Source: Bdellovibrionales bacterium
Lineage (GTDB): Bacteria; Bdellovibrionota; Bdellovibrionia; Bdellovibrionales; JAMPXM01
Length of the DNA: 64,000 nucleotides
Reading direction: 5' to 3'
Assembly (NCBI GenBank): GCA_016713885.1
Contig: JADJOF010000002.1
Location: 372,001 to 436,000, forward strand
Shown here in pieces: positions 16,792 through 23,635 of the stretch. Under the pieces are notes generated by a model that worked only from the letters and a program-made list of their open reading frames with translations, ran no database searches and was not told the DNA's origin. The translations under genes and the position numbers were made by a program. Each line of letters opens with the position of its first letter. Position 1 is the first letter of the stretch.

Positions 16792-18053
16792 TTTTGTATA
16801 CGGACATCAAAGCGCTTCACACCTTTGCCGGCATCGTAAAAAAAGATGGTCGCAGGCCGACGGACGTTGATTTTTCGACAGTACATGGTGCGGCCCTATT
16901 GGTCGACCGACGTGGAGCGGTTGTCGAGGCTGGACCGGTGGCTGAGATCAAAGCGCGAGCGGCGCGATACAAGGCGATTAAGCGTGTGTCGCTGAAGGGA
17001 GCTGAGGTTTTACCGGCCTTCACCGAGTGTCACACACATCTGCTCTATGAGGGATCGCGCGCCGATGAGTTTGAGCTTAGAAACCAAGGTGTATCGTATT
17101 TGGAAATCGGTTTTCGCGGTGGCGGCATTCGTTCGACAATGGAGTTGACCTCGCGGGCGAGTGAGAAGCAGCTACAAGCCTCGCTTTCGGCGCGGGCGAG
17201 TGAGTTTCTTGAGCAGGGTGTAACGGCAATCGAGATCAAGTCCGGCTATGCGGCAACGGTTGATGAGGAACTGCGCCATCTCCAGGTTTTGCGGCGTTTT
17301 GCGAAGCGCTCTCGTCCGCTCAAGATTGTCGTGACGGCTCTTTCTGCACACGCGATTCCTCAAGGTATAGCTGAGTCTGAGTGGTTGGATCAGGTGCTGG
17401 CCAAGATCTTTCCATTTGCGAAAAAAGAAGGAATTCGCGTCGACATCTTCATCGAGAAGGGAGCCTTCTCTCAGCAGAGCGGGCGTCGCTACCTTCGGAA
17501 AGCGCAGGAGCTTGGATTGAATTTTTCAGTCCATGCCGATCAGCTTTCAACCTCGGGCGGCACTGATCTTGGTGTTGAGTTCGCGGCTCAGTCCGTCGAT
17601 CACGTTATTGAAATTGGTGAGAAAGAGATCAAACGGCTTGCACAGTCGGGAACGACGGCTGTTCTGCTTCCGGCAGCAGATGTGTACACGCGTCTGCCGT
17701 TTCCTAAGGCCAGACAGATGATCGATGCTGGCGTTCGCGTTGCCCTTGCGACGGATCACAATCCGGGAAGCAGTCCTGGGCTTGATCTGGCTTTTGTGGG
17801 CTGCCTTGCGCGCGCCTCGATGCAGATGACACTTGCTGAAGTGCTTGCGGCGTACACCTACAATGCGGCCTGTGCGATTGGGCTTGGCGGCGAGCGCGGG
17901 GCGCTGACACCGGGGCGGCGAGCGGACTTCATACAGCTTGCGCCAGGATGTGGACTACGGGACTTGTTCTACGCTGTGGGACCACGGCGTTCGATGGCGG
18001 CTGTGCAGTCGGTTTATACTTCGGGCGAGAGAGTGTTCTCTCGCCGCCGCTAG
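16788..18053 (+). CDS. hutI: Imidazolonepropionase
   Basis: Third step of histidine degradation: hydrolyses 4-imidazolone-5-propionate to N-formimino-glutamate in the cytoplasm. The 421-residue amidohydrolase has the metal site FTECHTHLLYEGSRADEF near residue 80, the SGYA/EIKSGY segment, the His in VTALSAHAIP, FSVHADQLS, and the catalytic Asp in LATDHNPGSSP. All fit HutI. The ATG overlaps the aldehyde dehydrogenase stop by 4 bp. hutU is 15 kb upstream, so the pathway genes are dispersed. Confidence 0.94.
   Translation: MILYTDIKALHTFAGIVKKDGRRPTDVDFSTVHGAALLVDRRGAVVEAGPVAEIKARAARYKAIKRVSLKGAEVLPAFTECHTHLLYEGSRADEFELRNQGVSYLEIGFRGGGIRSTMELTSRASEKQLQASLSARASEFLEQGVTAIEIKSGYAATVDEELRHLQVLRRFAKRSRPLKIVVTALSAHAIPQGIAESEWLDQVLAKIFPFAKKEGIRVDIFIEKGAFSQQSGRRYLRKAQELGLNFSVHADQLSTSGGTDLGVEFAAQSVDHVIEIGEKEIKRLAQSGTTAVLLPAADVYTRLPFPKARQMIDAGVRVALATDHNPGSSPGLDLAFVGCLARASMQMTLAEVLAAYTYNAACAIGLGGERGALTPGRRADFIQLAPGCGLRDLFYAVGPRRSMAAVQSVYTSGERVFSRRR
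18024..18045 (+). terminator. Hairpin spanning the hutI 3' end
   Basis: Perfect 9-bp arms GGCGAGAGA (18024-18032) and TCTCTCGCC (18037-18045) around GTGT lie in the last codons of hutI, ending eight bases before the gene's last base. No T-run follows, so it is a candidate transcript 3' structure rather than a proven terminator. Confidence 0.35.
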
Positions 18054-18079
18054 CTGTGATTTAAAAAGCAGCAGCATTT

Positions 18080-18132
18080 CCGGAGATGTAAATACCTAAG
18101 TATATGTTTTTACTTGATTTACATTGCTCCGG
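18080..18132. repeat. Long-loop inverted repeat after hutI
   Basis: Arms CCGGAGATGTAAAT (18080-18093) and ATTTACATTGCTCCGG (18117-18132) are complementary apart from a two-base bulge, with a 23-base AT-rich loop. It lies in the 217-bp gap between hutI and the next gene, could be a regulator site or a structured RNA, and is followed by AT-rich sequence that might hold a promoter. Confidence 0.45.
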
Positions 18133-18209
18133 TTAAAATTAGGCCAAAATCTTAAAAGGTCTTAAAAAAAGTTTGCGCGAACTCGTCAAGGCTGCCTAGG
18201 CTGAGAAAT

Positions 18210-18245
18210 GACATCCCCTCGCGGCAGGATGCTGGAGGGGGTGTC
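18210..18245 (+). promoter_or_regulatory. Leader hairpin 25 bases before the 18.3-kb gene
   Basis: Arms GACATCCCCTC (18210-18220) and GAGGGGGTGTC (18235-18245) form an 11-bp stem with one G-U pair and a 14-base loop, followed by GTATTTTAAA and then the ribosome-binding site TGAGGAG of the next gene. The position suits a 5'-UTR structure or an attenuator. Role unproven. Confidence 0.4.
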
Positions 18246-18270
18246 GTATTTTAAAGCTTGAGGAGAATTC

Positions 18271-18722
18271 ATGACTGAAACCGCGGCACGGATGGCGCAG
18301 GTAGATCCAGCGACGACGACCCTTTCATCAAAATCGACGAGTGATCGTCCCTATATTACGCAGAGTTCGTTTTATTCTCCGGCCTTCAACGGCGCCATTT
18401 TGATGGCCCACTTCGCCTCTACTTTTCACAAACGCAAGAGGCGATGGCTCTCAAGTTTTACTTTGAACTGCGCACGCGTGGAGCCGAAGCGCGTTGGATG
18501 GGTTCGAAGGGACCGAATGTCTTTGTGATGATTTACCCATCAGAAGAGATTTTTGATCTCTGTTTTGCTTCCCAGGGTTTGAGTTGGGCGGAAGAGCGCC
18601 TGCCAACAGCGCGTCTTGGAAATGACATCGTCGTCGCGATTCAGGTCGACGAGATCAACACAAGTCTTGAACGCAAGGTTGAGCAAGTGATTGAGATGAT
18701 CGGCTCGATCACAGCGGCTTAA
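18271..18722 (+). pseudogene. Small gene with one frame break, unknown function
   Basis: The ATG at 18271 has a strong ribosome-binding site (TGAGGAG). The first frame runs through SSFYSPAFNGAILMA; adding one C to GGCCCA at 18405-18410 makes it continue as PLRLYFSQTQEAMALKFYFELR and on to a stop at 18722, a product of about 150 residues. As the sequence stands, a second possible start is the ATG at 18444 (MALKFYF...). The C-terminal part is a mix of strands and a final amphipathic helix; no family is recognised. The break looks like a missing homopolymer base rather than decay. It ends in a 4-bp convergent overlap with the thioredoxin gene. Confidence 0.5.
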
Positions 18723-19390
18723 GGCTTTTCTTCGAGTAGCAGATCTTCAATGAGGCGCGCTGTTTCAGGTGCGCGCCAGTCGTTGGCGCCGTAGCTGGTG
18801 AACGCGGTTCTCCCTTTTCGATCGATGACGAAGGTGCTCGGAAGCGTCTCGACGTTTAAGAGTTTCGCAACATCGCGAGTGCTGTCAAAGAACGATCCGA
18901 AACTGTAGTCGCCCTTTTTCCAGAGTTCCTGCGCTTGTGATTTGCCTTCGGGGGTCGTGTCGAGGTTGATCGCGACGACCTCAAGTCCATCGGACTTATA
19001 GCGGTTTTTCAACTCGTTAAAAGCGGGTAGCTCCATCAAACACGTCGGACACTCGGTCGACCAAAACGTAATCAAAACCACATCGCCGTGTTGCTCGCTT
19101 AGTTTGAACTGATTTTCGCTGCTTGCCTGGAGTTTGTCGGTAAGAGTGAAGTCGACACCGGCCGGGCGGGAATCGGCCATGGGATCAGGCTCACTTGAAG
19201 CGTGCGGGAGGCGGTTCGGCGCACGGTTGAGCAGATACAGTCCAGCCATGACGATAAGGAAGAGGCCGACAAAGGGAATCAGCAGCTTCCTATTGCGGAA
19301 CTGGCGTGAATCGATGCTCGACGGACGCTCCGTTTCGGGAGATGATAGTTTCTGTGGATTCTTCTCATCGCTGTTTGATTGATCGGTCAT
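18719..19390 (-). CDS. TlpA/ResA-type membrane-anchored thioredoxin
   Basis: A 223-residue protein: polar cytoplasmic N-terminus, one membrane helix (LLIPFVGLFLIVMAGLYLL, residues 34-52), then a periplasmic thioredoxin-fold domain with FWSTECPTCLMELPAF (redox Cys114 and Cys117) and the cis-proline in TLPSTFVIDRKG. This is the AhpC/TSA-TlpA architecture used to reduce disulfides in the periplasm, often for cytochrome c maturation or redox repair. Standing alone, its partner is not shown by the context. Confidence 0.9.
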   Translation of the reverse strand: MTDQSNSDEKNPQKLSSPETERPSSIDSRQFRNRKLLIPFVGLFLIVMAGLYLLNRAPNRLPHASSEPDPMADSRPAGVDFTLTDKLQASSENQFKLSEQHGDVVLITFWSTECPTCLMELPAFNELKNRYKSDGLEVVAINLDTTPEGKSQAQELWKKGDYSFGSFFDSTRDVAKLLNVETLPSTFVIDRKGRTAFTSYGANDWRAPETARLIEDLLLEEKP

Positions 19391-19596
19391 CGCTCAACGC
19401 TAACCGGCCCCGCGAACGAGGGCAAGTGGTGGTGGAGTACGTGCTGCTCTTGATCGTGAGTGTCACAATTGCATTCGTCATCACGCGGCTGATGGTGGGG
19501 CGCGATCTGGGTAACCCCGGTTTCGTCCGTTCCACGTGGCAGGCCATTGTCGAAGAAATAGGCGCCGATCACGCGGATGATATTCGGCGGAATTAG
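19375..19596 (+). CDS. Short Flp/class III pilin-like peptide
   Basis: The peptide contains PRERGQVVVEYVLLLIVSV, a basic leader ending in Gly-Gln followed by a Glu five residues into a hydrophobic helix. This is the N-terminal pattern of Flp/TadE-like (class III signal peptide) pilins processed by a prepilin peptidase. The start is uncertain: a TTG at 19375 gives a leader of fitting size, while the frame is open from 19306 across the antisense thioredoxin gene. The stop overlaps the next convergent gene by 4 bp. No tad genes are nearby, so it is an orphan pseudopilin-like protein. Confidence 0.5.
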   Translation: MIDRSSLNANRPRERGQVVVEYVLLLIVSVTIAFVITRLMVGRDLGNPGFVRSTWQAIVEEIGADHADDIRRN

Positions 19597-20258
19597 CGCC
19601 TAAGCCGACCAGACTTTAGCGAGGCGAAGAAATAGGCCCAGAGTGCAAGTCCTGGCGTGGTCCAAGGATCCGCTTGGAGGATCGAAACAGCCAAAGCGAC
19701 CAAAGATAAAATCGTCATCAGGGACAGCCACCACGATTTGATCGAAGGTTGCAAACTCACTCTCTGATCGGCTGCAAAGCCACGTCTTAAGAGCAGCAGA
19801 TGAAGAATCGCAAACACAAATAAGAGTGCCGCGGCGAAGGCAATGGCTGCGATCCCGATACCGGCGGAGTCGGCCCAATGAGGGTAATCGCCGCGACTCA
19901 AACCGACAAACAAATAGGCCGTGAGCCCGAGCGCCGTCACCGCAGCTGAAAGCAGTCCAAGGGCTGCGACATGAGCACCGCTCTTTGGGGAATAAATCTT
20001 TCTTTCTTTTTTCCGAAGAACGAGCCCGCCGATCGCGCTGAGCGAGAGAAAGATCAGTCCGAAGTCTTCGAATAAATACCGATTGGTGAGAGAGTTCCGT
20101 CGAAGTTCAGAGAACTTTGTCGACGCGTCGGCAGATTGAGGATCAATGGCCATATACGCCGATTGATAGCGGACTTCATCTTTGTAGGCTGGCATTTGCA
20201 TGCCGGTGATCAGTAGCGTCGCTCCAATGAGCGCTGCTACTAAGAAAGCATACTTCAT
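19593..20258 (-). CDS. Multi-pass membrane protein, unknown function
   Basis: A 221-residue protein with about six hydrophobic segments: one N-terminal (YAFLVAALIGATLLITGMQ), then an extracytoplasmic polar loop, and helices near residues 67-80, 95-118, 130-158, 175-192 and 197-212. Basic stretches between helices (RKKERK) fit the inner-side rule. No transporter or enzyme motif is visible. Confidence 0.65.
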   Translation of the reverse strand: MKYAFLVAALIGATLLITGMQMPAYKDEVRYQSAYMAIDPQSADASTKFSELRRNSLTNRYLFEDFGLIFLSLSAIGGLVLRKKERKIYSPKSGAHVAALGLLSAAVTALGLTAYLFVGLSRGDYPHWADSAGIGIAAIAFAAALLFVFAILHLLLLRRGFAADQRVSLQPSIKSWWLSLMTILSLVALAVSILQADPWTTPGLALWAYFFASLKSGRLRR

Positions 20259-20386
20259 CGGATGAATATCGCATTCTCTTCAGGCTGAGCGCAAGTGGTG
20301 TGGGAAACTCATTTTCGAGTTGCAGTCGAACTGTCTTGCAGCGACCTCGGAGACCTGCGTCTGCTCGAAAGAGTGGGGCTGGCGGT

Positions 20387-20923
20387 TTAGGTAAACGCCC
20401 GCACCACGTGTCGCCATCGTTCTGGCTTTACCATCTGCGAGCGCGGTGGTACTGCACCATCAGCCTCGAGCTGATTGAGTGTGTGATAGTCTTTCACGAC
20501 GTTGTAGTCGCGGCCCCAGGCGATAACCCGTGTGAAAGGGCGGGAGTTCCAAAAGCCCTGATTTGTTGAGTCGCGTTGAAAGCCCACGGCCCGCGCAATG
20601 CCGCCGGTGATGCCCGATATAAAGCCATGCCATAGGAACTGCTTTGAAAGTTTAAGAGTGATGTGAAGATGGTTGCCGGCATTCACGATGCGGTAAATGC
20701 GAACGCCGTGGCGGCGAGCAAGTTTTGAAATCACCGCTTTGACGACGCTGTCATATTTTAAGAGCGACTTTGGGCCGCGAGCGCGGTCACTTCTTAGGAC
20801 AAGATGCAGGGCCTCTTTCGTTGCGAGAGGTCGGCATTGCCGTGACTCTCGCGTGGTTCTTTTTCCAGGAGAAAACACGCGCTCTTTCTTAGGAAATCCA
20901 TGAAATATGGTCTGTTTTCGCAT
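20387..20923 (-). CDS. Y1 transposase, REP-associated (RayT) type
   Basis: A 178-residue single-strand DNA transposase of the IS200/TnpA-REP class. NAGNHLHITLKL carries the HUH metal site (His-x-His) and the C-terminal helix RDYNVVKDYHTLNQLEAD carries the likely nucleophile Tyr. It is single copy with no inverted repeats, as in domesticated REP-associated transposases. A close paralogue at 46.9 kb shares nearly the whole sequence and is broken by an IS4-type element. Both genes have the same 18-nt element about 20 bases upstream of the start. Confidence 0.8.
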   Translation of the reverse strand: MRKQTIFHGFPKKERVFSPGKRTTRESRQCRPLATKEALHLVLRSDRARGPKSLLKYDSVVKAVISKLARRHGVRIYRIVNAGNHLHITLKLSKQFLWHGFISGITGGIARAVGFQRDSTNQGFWNSRPFTRVIAWGRDYNVVKDYHTLNQLEADGAVPPRSQMVKPERWRHVVRAFT

Positions 20924-20945
20924 GATGATAAACCCTCATTTTTCG

Positions 20946-20963
20946 TGGTGACCGAGGGTCTAC
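20946..20963 (-). repeat. Conserved 18-nt element upstream of Y1 transposase (copy 1)
   Basis: On the minus strand it reads GTAGACCCTCGGTCACCA, ending 22 bases before the transposase ATG. GACC-CTC-GGTC inside it can fold into a small hairpin, as REP-type recognition elements do. The identical 18 bases occur before the second Y1 gene at 46878-46895; no other copy was noticed in the window. Confidence 0.65.
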
Positions 20964-21134
20964 ATTGGAAGGCGAAGAAGGTCAAGCGAAAGGCGTTTAA
21001 GCCAGAAGAGAGAGAAGTAGTGAGAGATCATCGGCAAGATGGCGCATGTGGCATTCGCGGAGGGCATCAGAGTCTCTGCCTATGGGGGTGAGCGGTAGAA
21101 CTCAATGCCGAAAAGTGTGCGTGGGCATGGGCTC

Positions 21135-21192
21135 GCGCTCTCCGCCGACGTCAAAACACAGGGCCGCGTTTTTTGACGTCGGCGGAGAGCGC
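21135..21192 (-). terminator. Perfect 22-bp inverted repeat at the plsC 3' end
   Basis: Arms 21135-21156 and 21171-21192 are fully complementary over 22 bp, with a 14-base loop. The right arm encodes the last residues of the acyltransferase (LSADVK) and the left arm includes and follows its stop codon. A stem this long should end or stabilise the minus-strand transcript; there is no long T-run after it. Confidence 0.55.
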
Positions 21193-21951
21193 AAGCTGCA
21201 TGGATTCGCGGATCTCTTGCGCGATCTCACGAACGAGTTCGGAGTCATCTTGAGCGTCGGGGCGATAGGGCAGGTGAATGGGCGGCAAGAATTTGATCGT
21301 CCATTTTGCGGGAAGTGGAATGATGTTGAGCGGAAGTGGCAAAACGGTGCCGCGCAAAAACTTCGTCATCTTGAGTTGGGCGAGATTGATGTGGGTTTCT
21401 TCGGCGCCGATGACGAGAGTGGGAATGATGGGACACTGCTTTTCAAGTGCCATGCGGATAAAGCCGCGCTTGAACTCCTGCAGGTGATAGCGCCGAGCGG
21501 TGGGCTTGAAGTTTCCGTGTTCGCCTTCGGGAAAAAGAATGATCAGGTTATTTTTTGAAAGCTGATGCAGTCCGTTTGCGGTCGTGGCTTCGACAAAGCC
21601 AACTTTTTCGGCAGGAATGGCTGTGGCCTTTGTCAGAAACCAGAAATGATGGGTGAGGACGCGCGGGAGGCGGCCTGTTGCGCGGTGAATTTCGTGCGCG
21701 AGAAGAAAGGCGTCGAGGCCCGAGTAGCCGGAGTGGTTGGGGGCGATGATGCCGGCGCCGCGGCGCGGGATGTTTTCGAGGCCTTCGACTTCGAGTCGAA
21801 AGTAACGCCGTGCGAGCTCCATAAAAAACTGTGGCAGTGCGCGATAAACGAGACGCTCAGCAGCGCCGAGGTTCTTAAGATCCAATCCTTTGGCCTCTAA
21901 TTCAGAAACAATCTGATCGAGGATGATTTTATGAAATTTCTTATTCATCAT
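21151..21951 (-). CDS. plsC: Lysophospholipid acyltransferase (PlsC-type)
   Basis: A membrane-associated 1-acylglycerol-3-phosphate acyltransferase-like protein. APNHSGYSGLDAF gives the NHxxxxD motif I, LPRVLTHHFWFL and VGFVEATTANG follow, FPEGEHGNF is motif III, and IIPTLVIGAEET is motif IV. The exact target lipid is not fixed by the sequence. The start is taken at ATG 21951 (MMNKKFH), with GGGG six bases upstream; 21960 and 22002 are alternatives, as is a short form at 21822. Whichever is used, it overlaps or abuts the divergent glpK start, so the two genes have no ordinary intergenic promoter region. Confidence 0.85.
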   Translation of the reverse strand: MMNKKFHKIILDQIVSELEAKGLDLKNLGAAERLVYRALPQFFMELARRYFRLEVEGLENIPRRGAGIIAPNHSGYSGLDAFLLAHEIHRATGRLPRVLTHHFWFLTKATAIPAEKVGFVEATTANGLHQLSKNNLIILFPEGEHGNFKPTARRYHLQEFKRGFIRMALEKQCPIIPTLVIGAEETHINLAQLKMTKFLRGTVLPLPLNIIPLPAKWTIKFLPPIHLPYRPDAQDDSELVREIAQEIRESMQLALSADVKKRGPVF

Positions 21952-23503
21952 GGACCCCATGGCACTCTCTAAAATAAAAGCATCGTTTCGTTCGAAGTTC
22001 AAAGCCCGTTACATCCTGGCCATCGATCAGGGCACCACAGGCACTACCGTGAGTTTGATTGGCGACAACGGCCAGTCCGTTGCTCGTGCGGACCAGGACT
22101 TCCGTCAATATTTTCCCAAGCCAGGTTGGGTGGAGCATAAGCCCGAGGACATCTGGAAGACGGTTCTTGATACGATTGCGGCCTGTATCAAAAAGGCCCG
22201 CGTTCGGCCTGAGTTTATTGCGGCGATCGGTATCACCAATCAGCGCGAAACGGTTCTTCTTTGGGATCGAAAGACGGGAAAGACGATTGGCAACGCCATC
22301 GTCTGGCAGGACCGTCGAACGACCGAGATTTGTGAAAAGTTAAAGGCCGAAGGCCATGAGGCGATGGTGAAGGCTCGCACGGGGCTTGTGCTTGATCCTT
22401 ATTTTTCGGCGACGAAGGTGCAGTGGATGCTCGATCAGACAAGCGGCCTTCGCGCGCGCGCTGAGCGCGGTGAGATTGCAATGGGCACCGTTGATACGTA
22501 CTTACTTTGGAAGCTCACTGGTGGCGTGAGTCACAAGACCGACGTCTCAAACGCGTCGCGAACTCTGCTCATGAATCTTGAGACCGGCGAATGGGATGAC
22601 GAACTGCTCAAGATCTTCCGCATTCCACGCGCGATCTTGCCGTCGATTGAATCTTCGTCGGGACTTTTTGGAACAACGCTGAGGCAGAAAAATGTTCCAG
22701 ACGGAATTCCGATCACGGGAATTGCCGGTGATCAACAGGCGGCGCTGTTTGGTCAGACGTGTTTTGCGGTCGGTGAGGCGAAGTGTACGTTTGGTACCGG
22801 AAGCTTTCTTTTGATCAACACGGGAGATCGGCGTTTGACGTCGAGTGCGGGGTTGCTCACGACCGCGGCGTGGCGTCTTAAAGGCGATAGCCAAATGACC
22901 TACGCGCTTGAGGGCGGGGCGTTTATTTGCGGTGCTGCCGTTCAGTTCTTGCGCGATCAGCTTGGCTTTATCAAAGAGGCAAAAGAGATCGAAAAGCTCG
23001 CAAGCCAAGTACCTGACTCGGGTGGAGTGGAGTTTGTTCCGGCATTGACCGGGCTTGGTGCACCTTATTGGGATCCGCGGGCGCGCGGTCTCATTTCAGG
23101 TCTCACTCGTGGTACGACCCGAGCTCATATTGCGCGGGCGACACTTGAGGCGATGGCCTTGCAAAATGCTGAAATTCTCTTTGCGATGGAAAAGGATCTC
23201 TCTTCGCACGGCGCAAAACTACACAGTGTTCGAGTTGATGGTGGAGCAAGCGCCAACAATATGTTGATGCAGCTGCAGGCCGACTATCTGGGTGTCGACG
23301 TTATTCGCCCCAAGATGATTGAGACGACATCGGCAGGAGCCGCTTACTTGGCGGGGCACGGTGCCGACCTTTTTGGAGGTATCGACGATATCAAGTCGAT
23401 CTGGAAGACCGACAAGACGTTTAAAAGCAAAATGACCACGGAAGCGCGTGATACCCGTTTGGCGCATTGGAAAACAGCCGTGCGTCGTGCGGTGCTTGAT
23501 TAG
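21950..23503 (+). CDS. glpK: Glycerol kinase
   Basis: A 517-residue FGGY-family kinase that phosphorylates glycerol to glycerol-3-phosphate using ATP. ILAIDQGTTGTTVSLI near residue 23 is the phosphate-1 loop, AIGITNQRETVLLW follows, and the second signature lies at PYWDPRARGLISGLTRGT with VRVDGGASANNMLMQLQADYLG. Two start codons fit (21950 and 21959); neither has a visible Shine-Dalgarno site. The start overlaps the divergent plsC start. Both enzymes feed glycerolipid synthesis (glycerol-3-phosphate, then phosphatidate), which makes the pairing sensible. No glpF or glpD is adjacent. Confidence 0.95.
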   Translation: MDPMALSKIKASFRSKFKARYILAIDQGTTGTTVSLIGDNGQSVARADQDFRQYFPKPGWVEHKPEDIWKTVLDTIAACIKKARVRPEFIAAIGITNQRETVLLWDRKTGKTIGNAIVWQDRRTTEICEKLKAEGHEAMVKARTGLVLDPYFSATKVQWMLDQTSGLRARAERGEIAMGTVDTYLLWKLTGGVSHKTDVSNASRTLLMNLETGEWDDELLKIFRIPRAILPSIESSSGLFGTTLRQKNVPDGIPITGIAGDQQAALFGQTCFAVGEAKCTFGTGSFLLINTGDRRLTSSAGLLTTAAWRLKGDSQMTYALEGGAFICGAAVQFLRDQLGFIKEAKEIEKLASQVPDSGGVEFVPALTGLGAPYWDPRARGLISGLTRGTTRAHIARATLEAMALQNAEILFAMEKDLSSHGAKLHSVRVDGGASANNMLMQLQADYLGVDVIRPKMIETTSAGAAYLAGHGADLFGGIDDIKSIWKTDKTFKSKMTTEARDTRLAHWKTAVRRAVLD

Positions 23504-23635
23504 AGTAGGGATGAGTTGGTCAGTTTCGCATTTTCCTGCTTCGACGCCTGAGCATGAGTTGTCTGCACGGCTCTCTCCTGCTAGGACGGTGTCCGCTGGG
23601 GCTTTTTCGGCGACCAGCGTCTATGGGGAGGCTCT

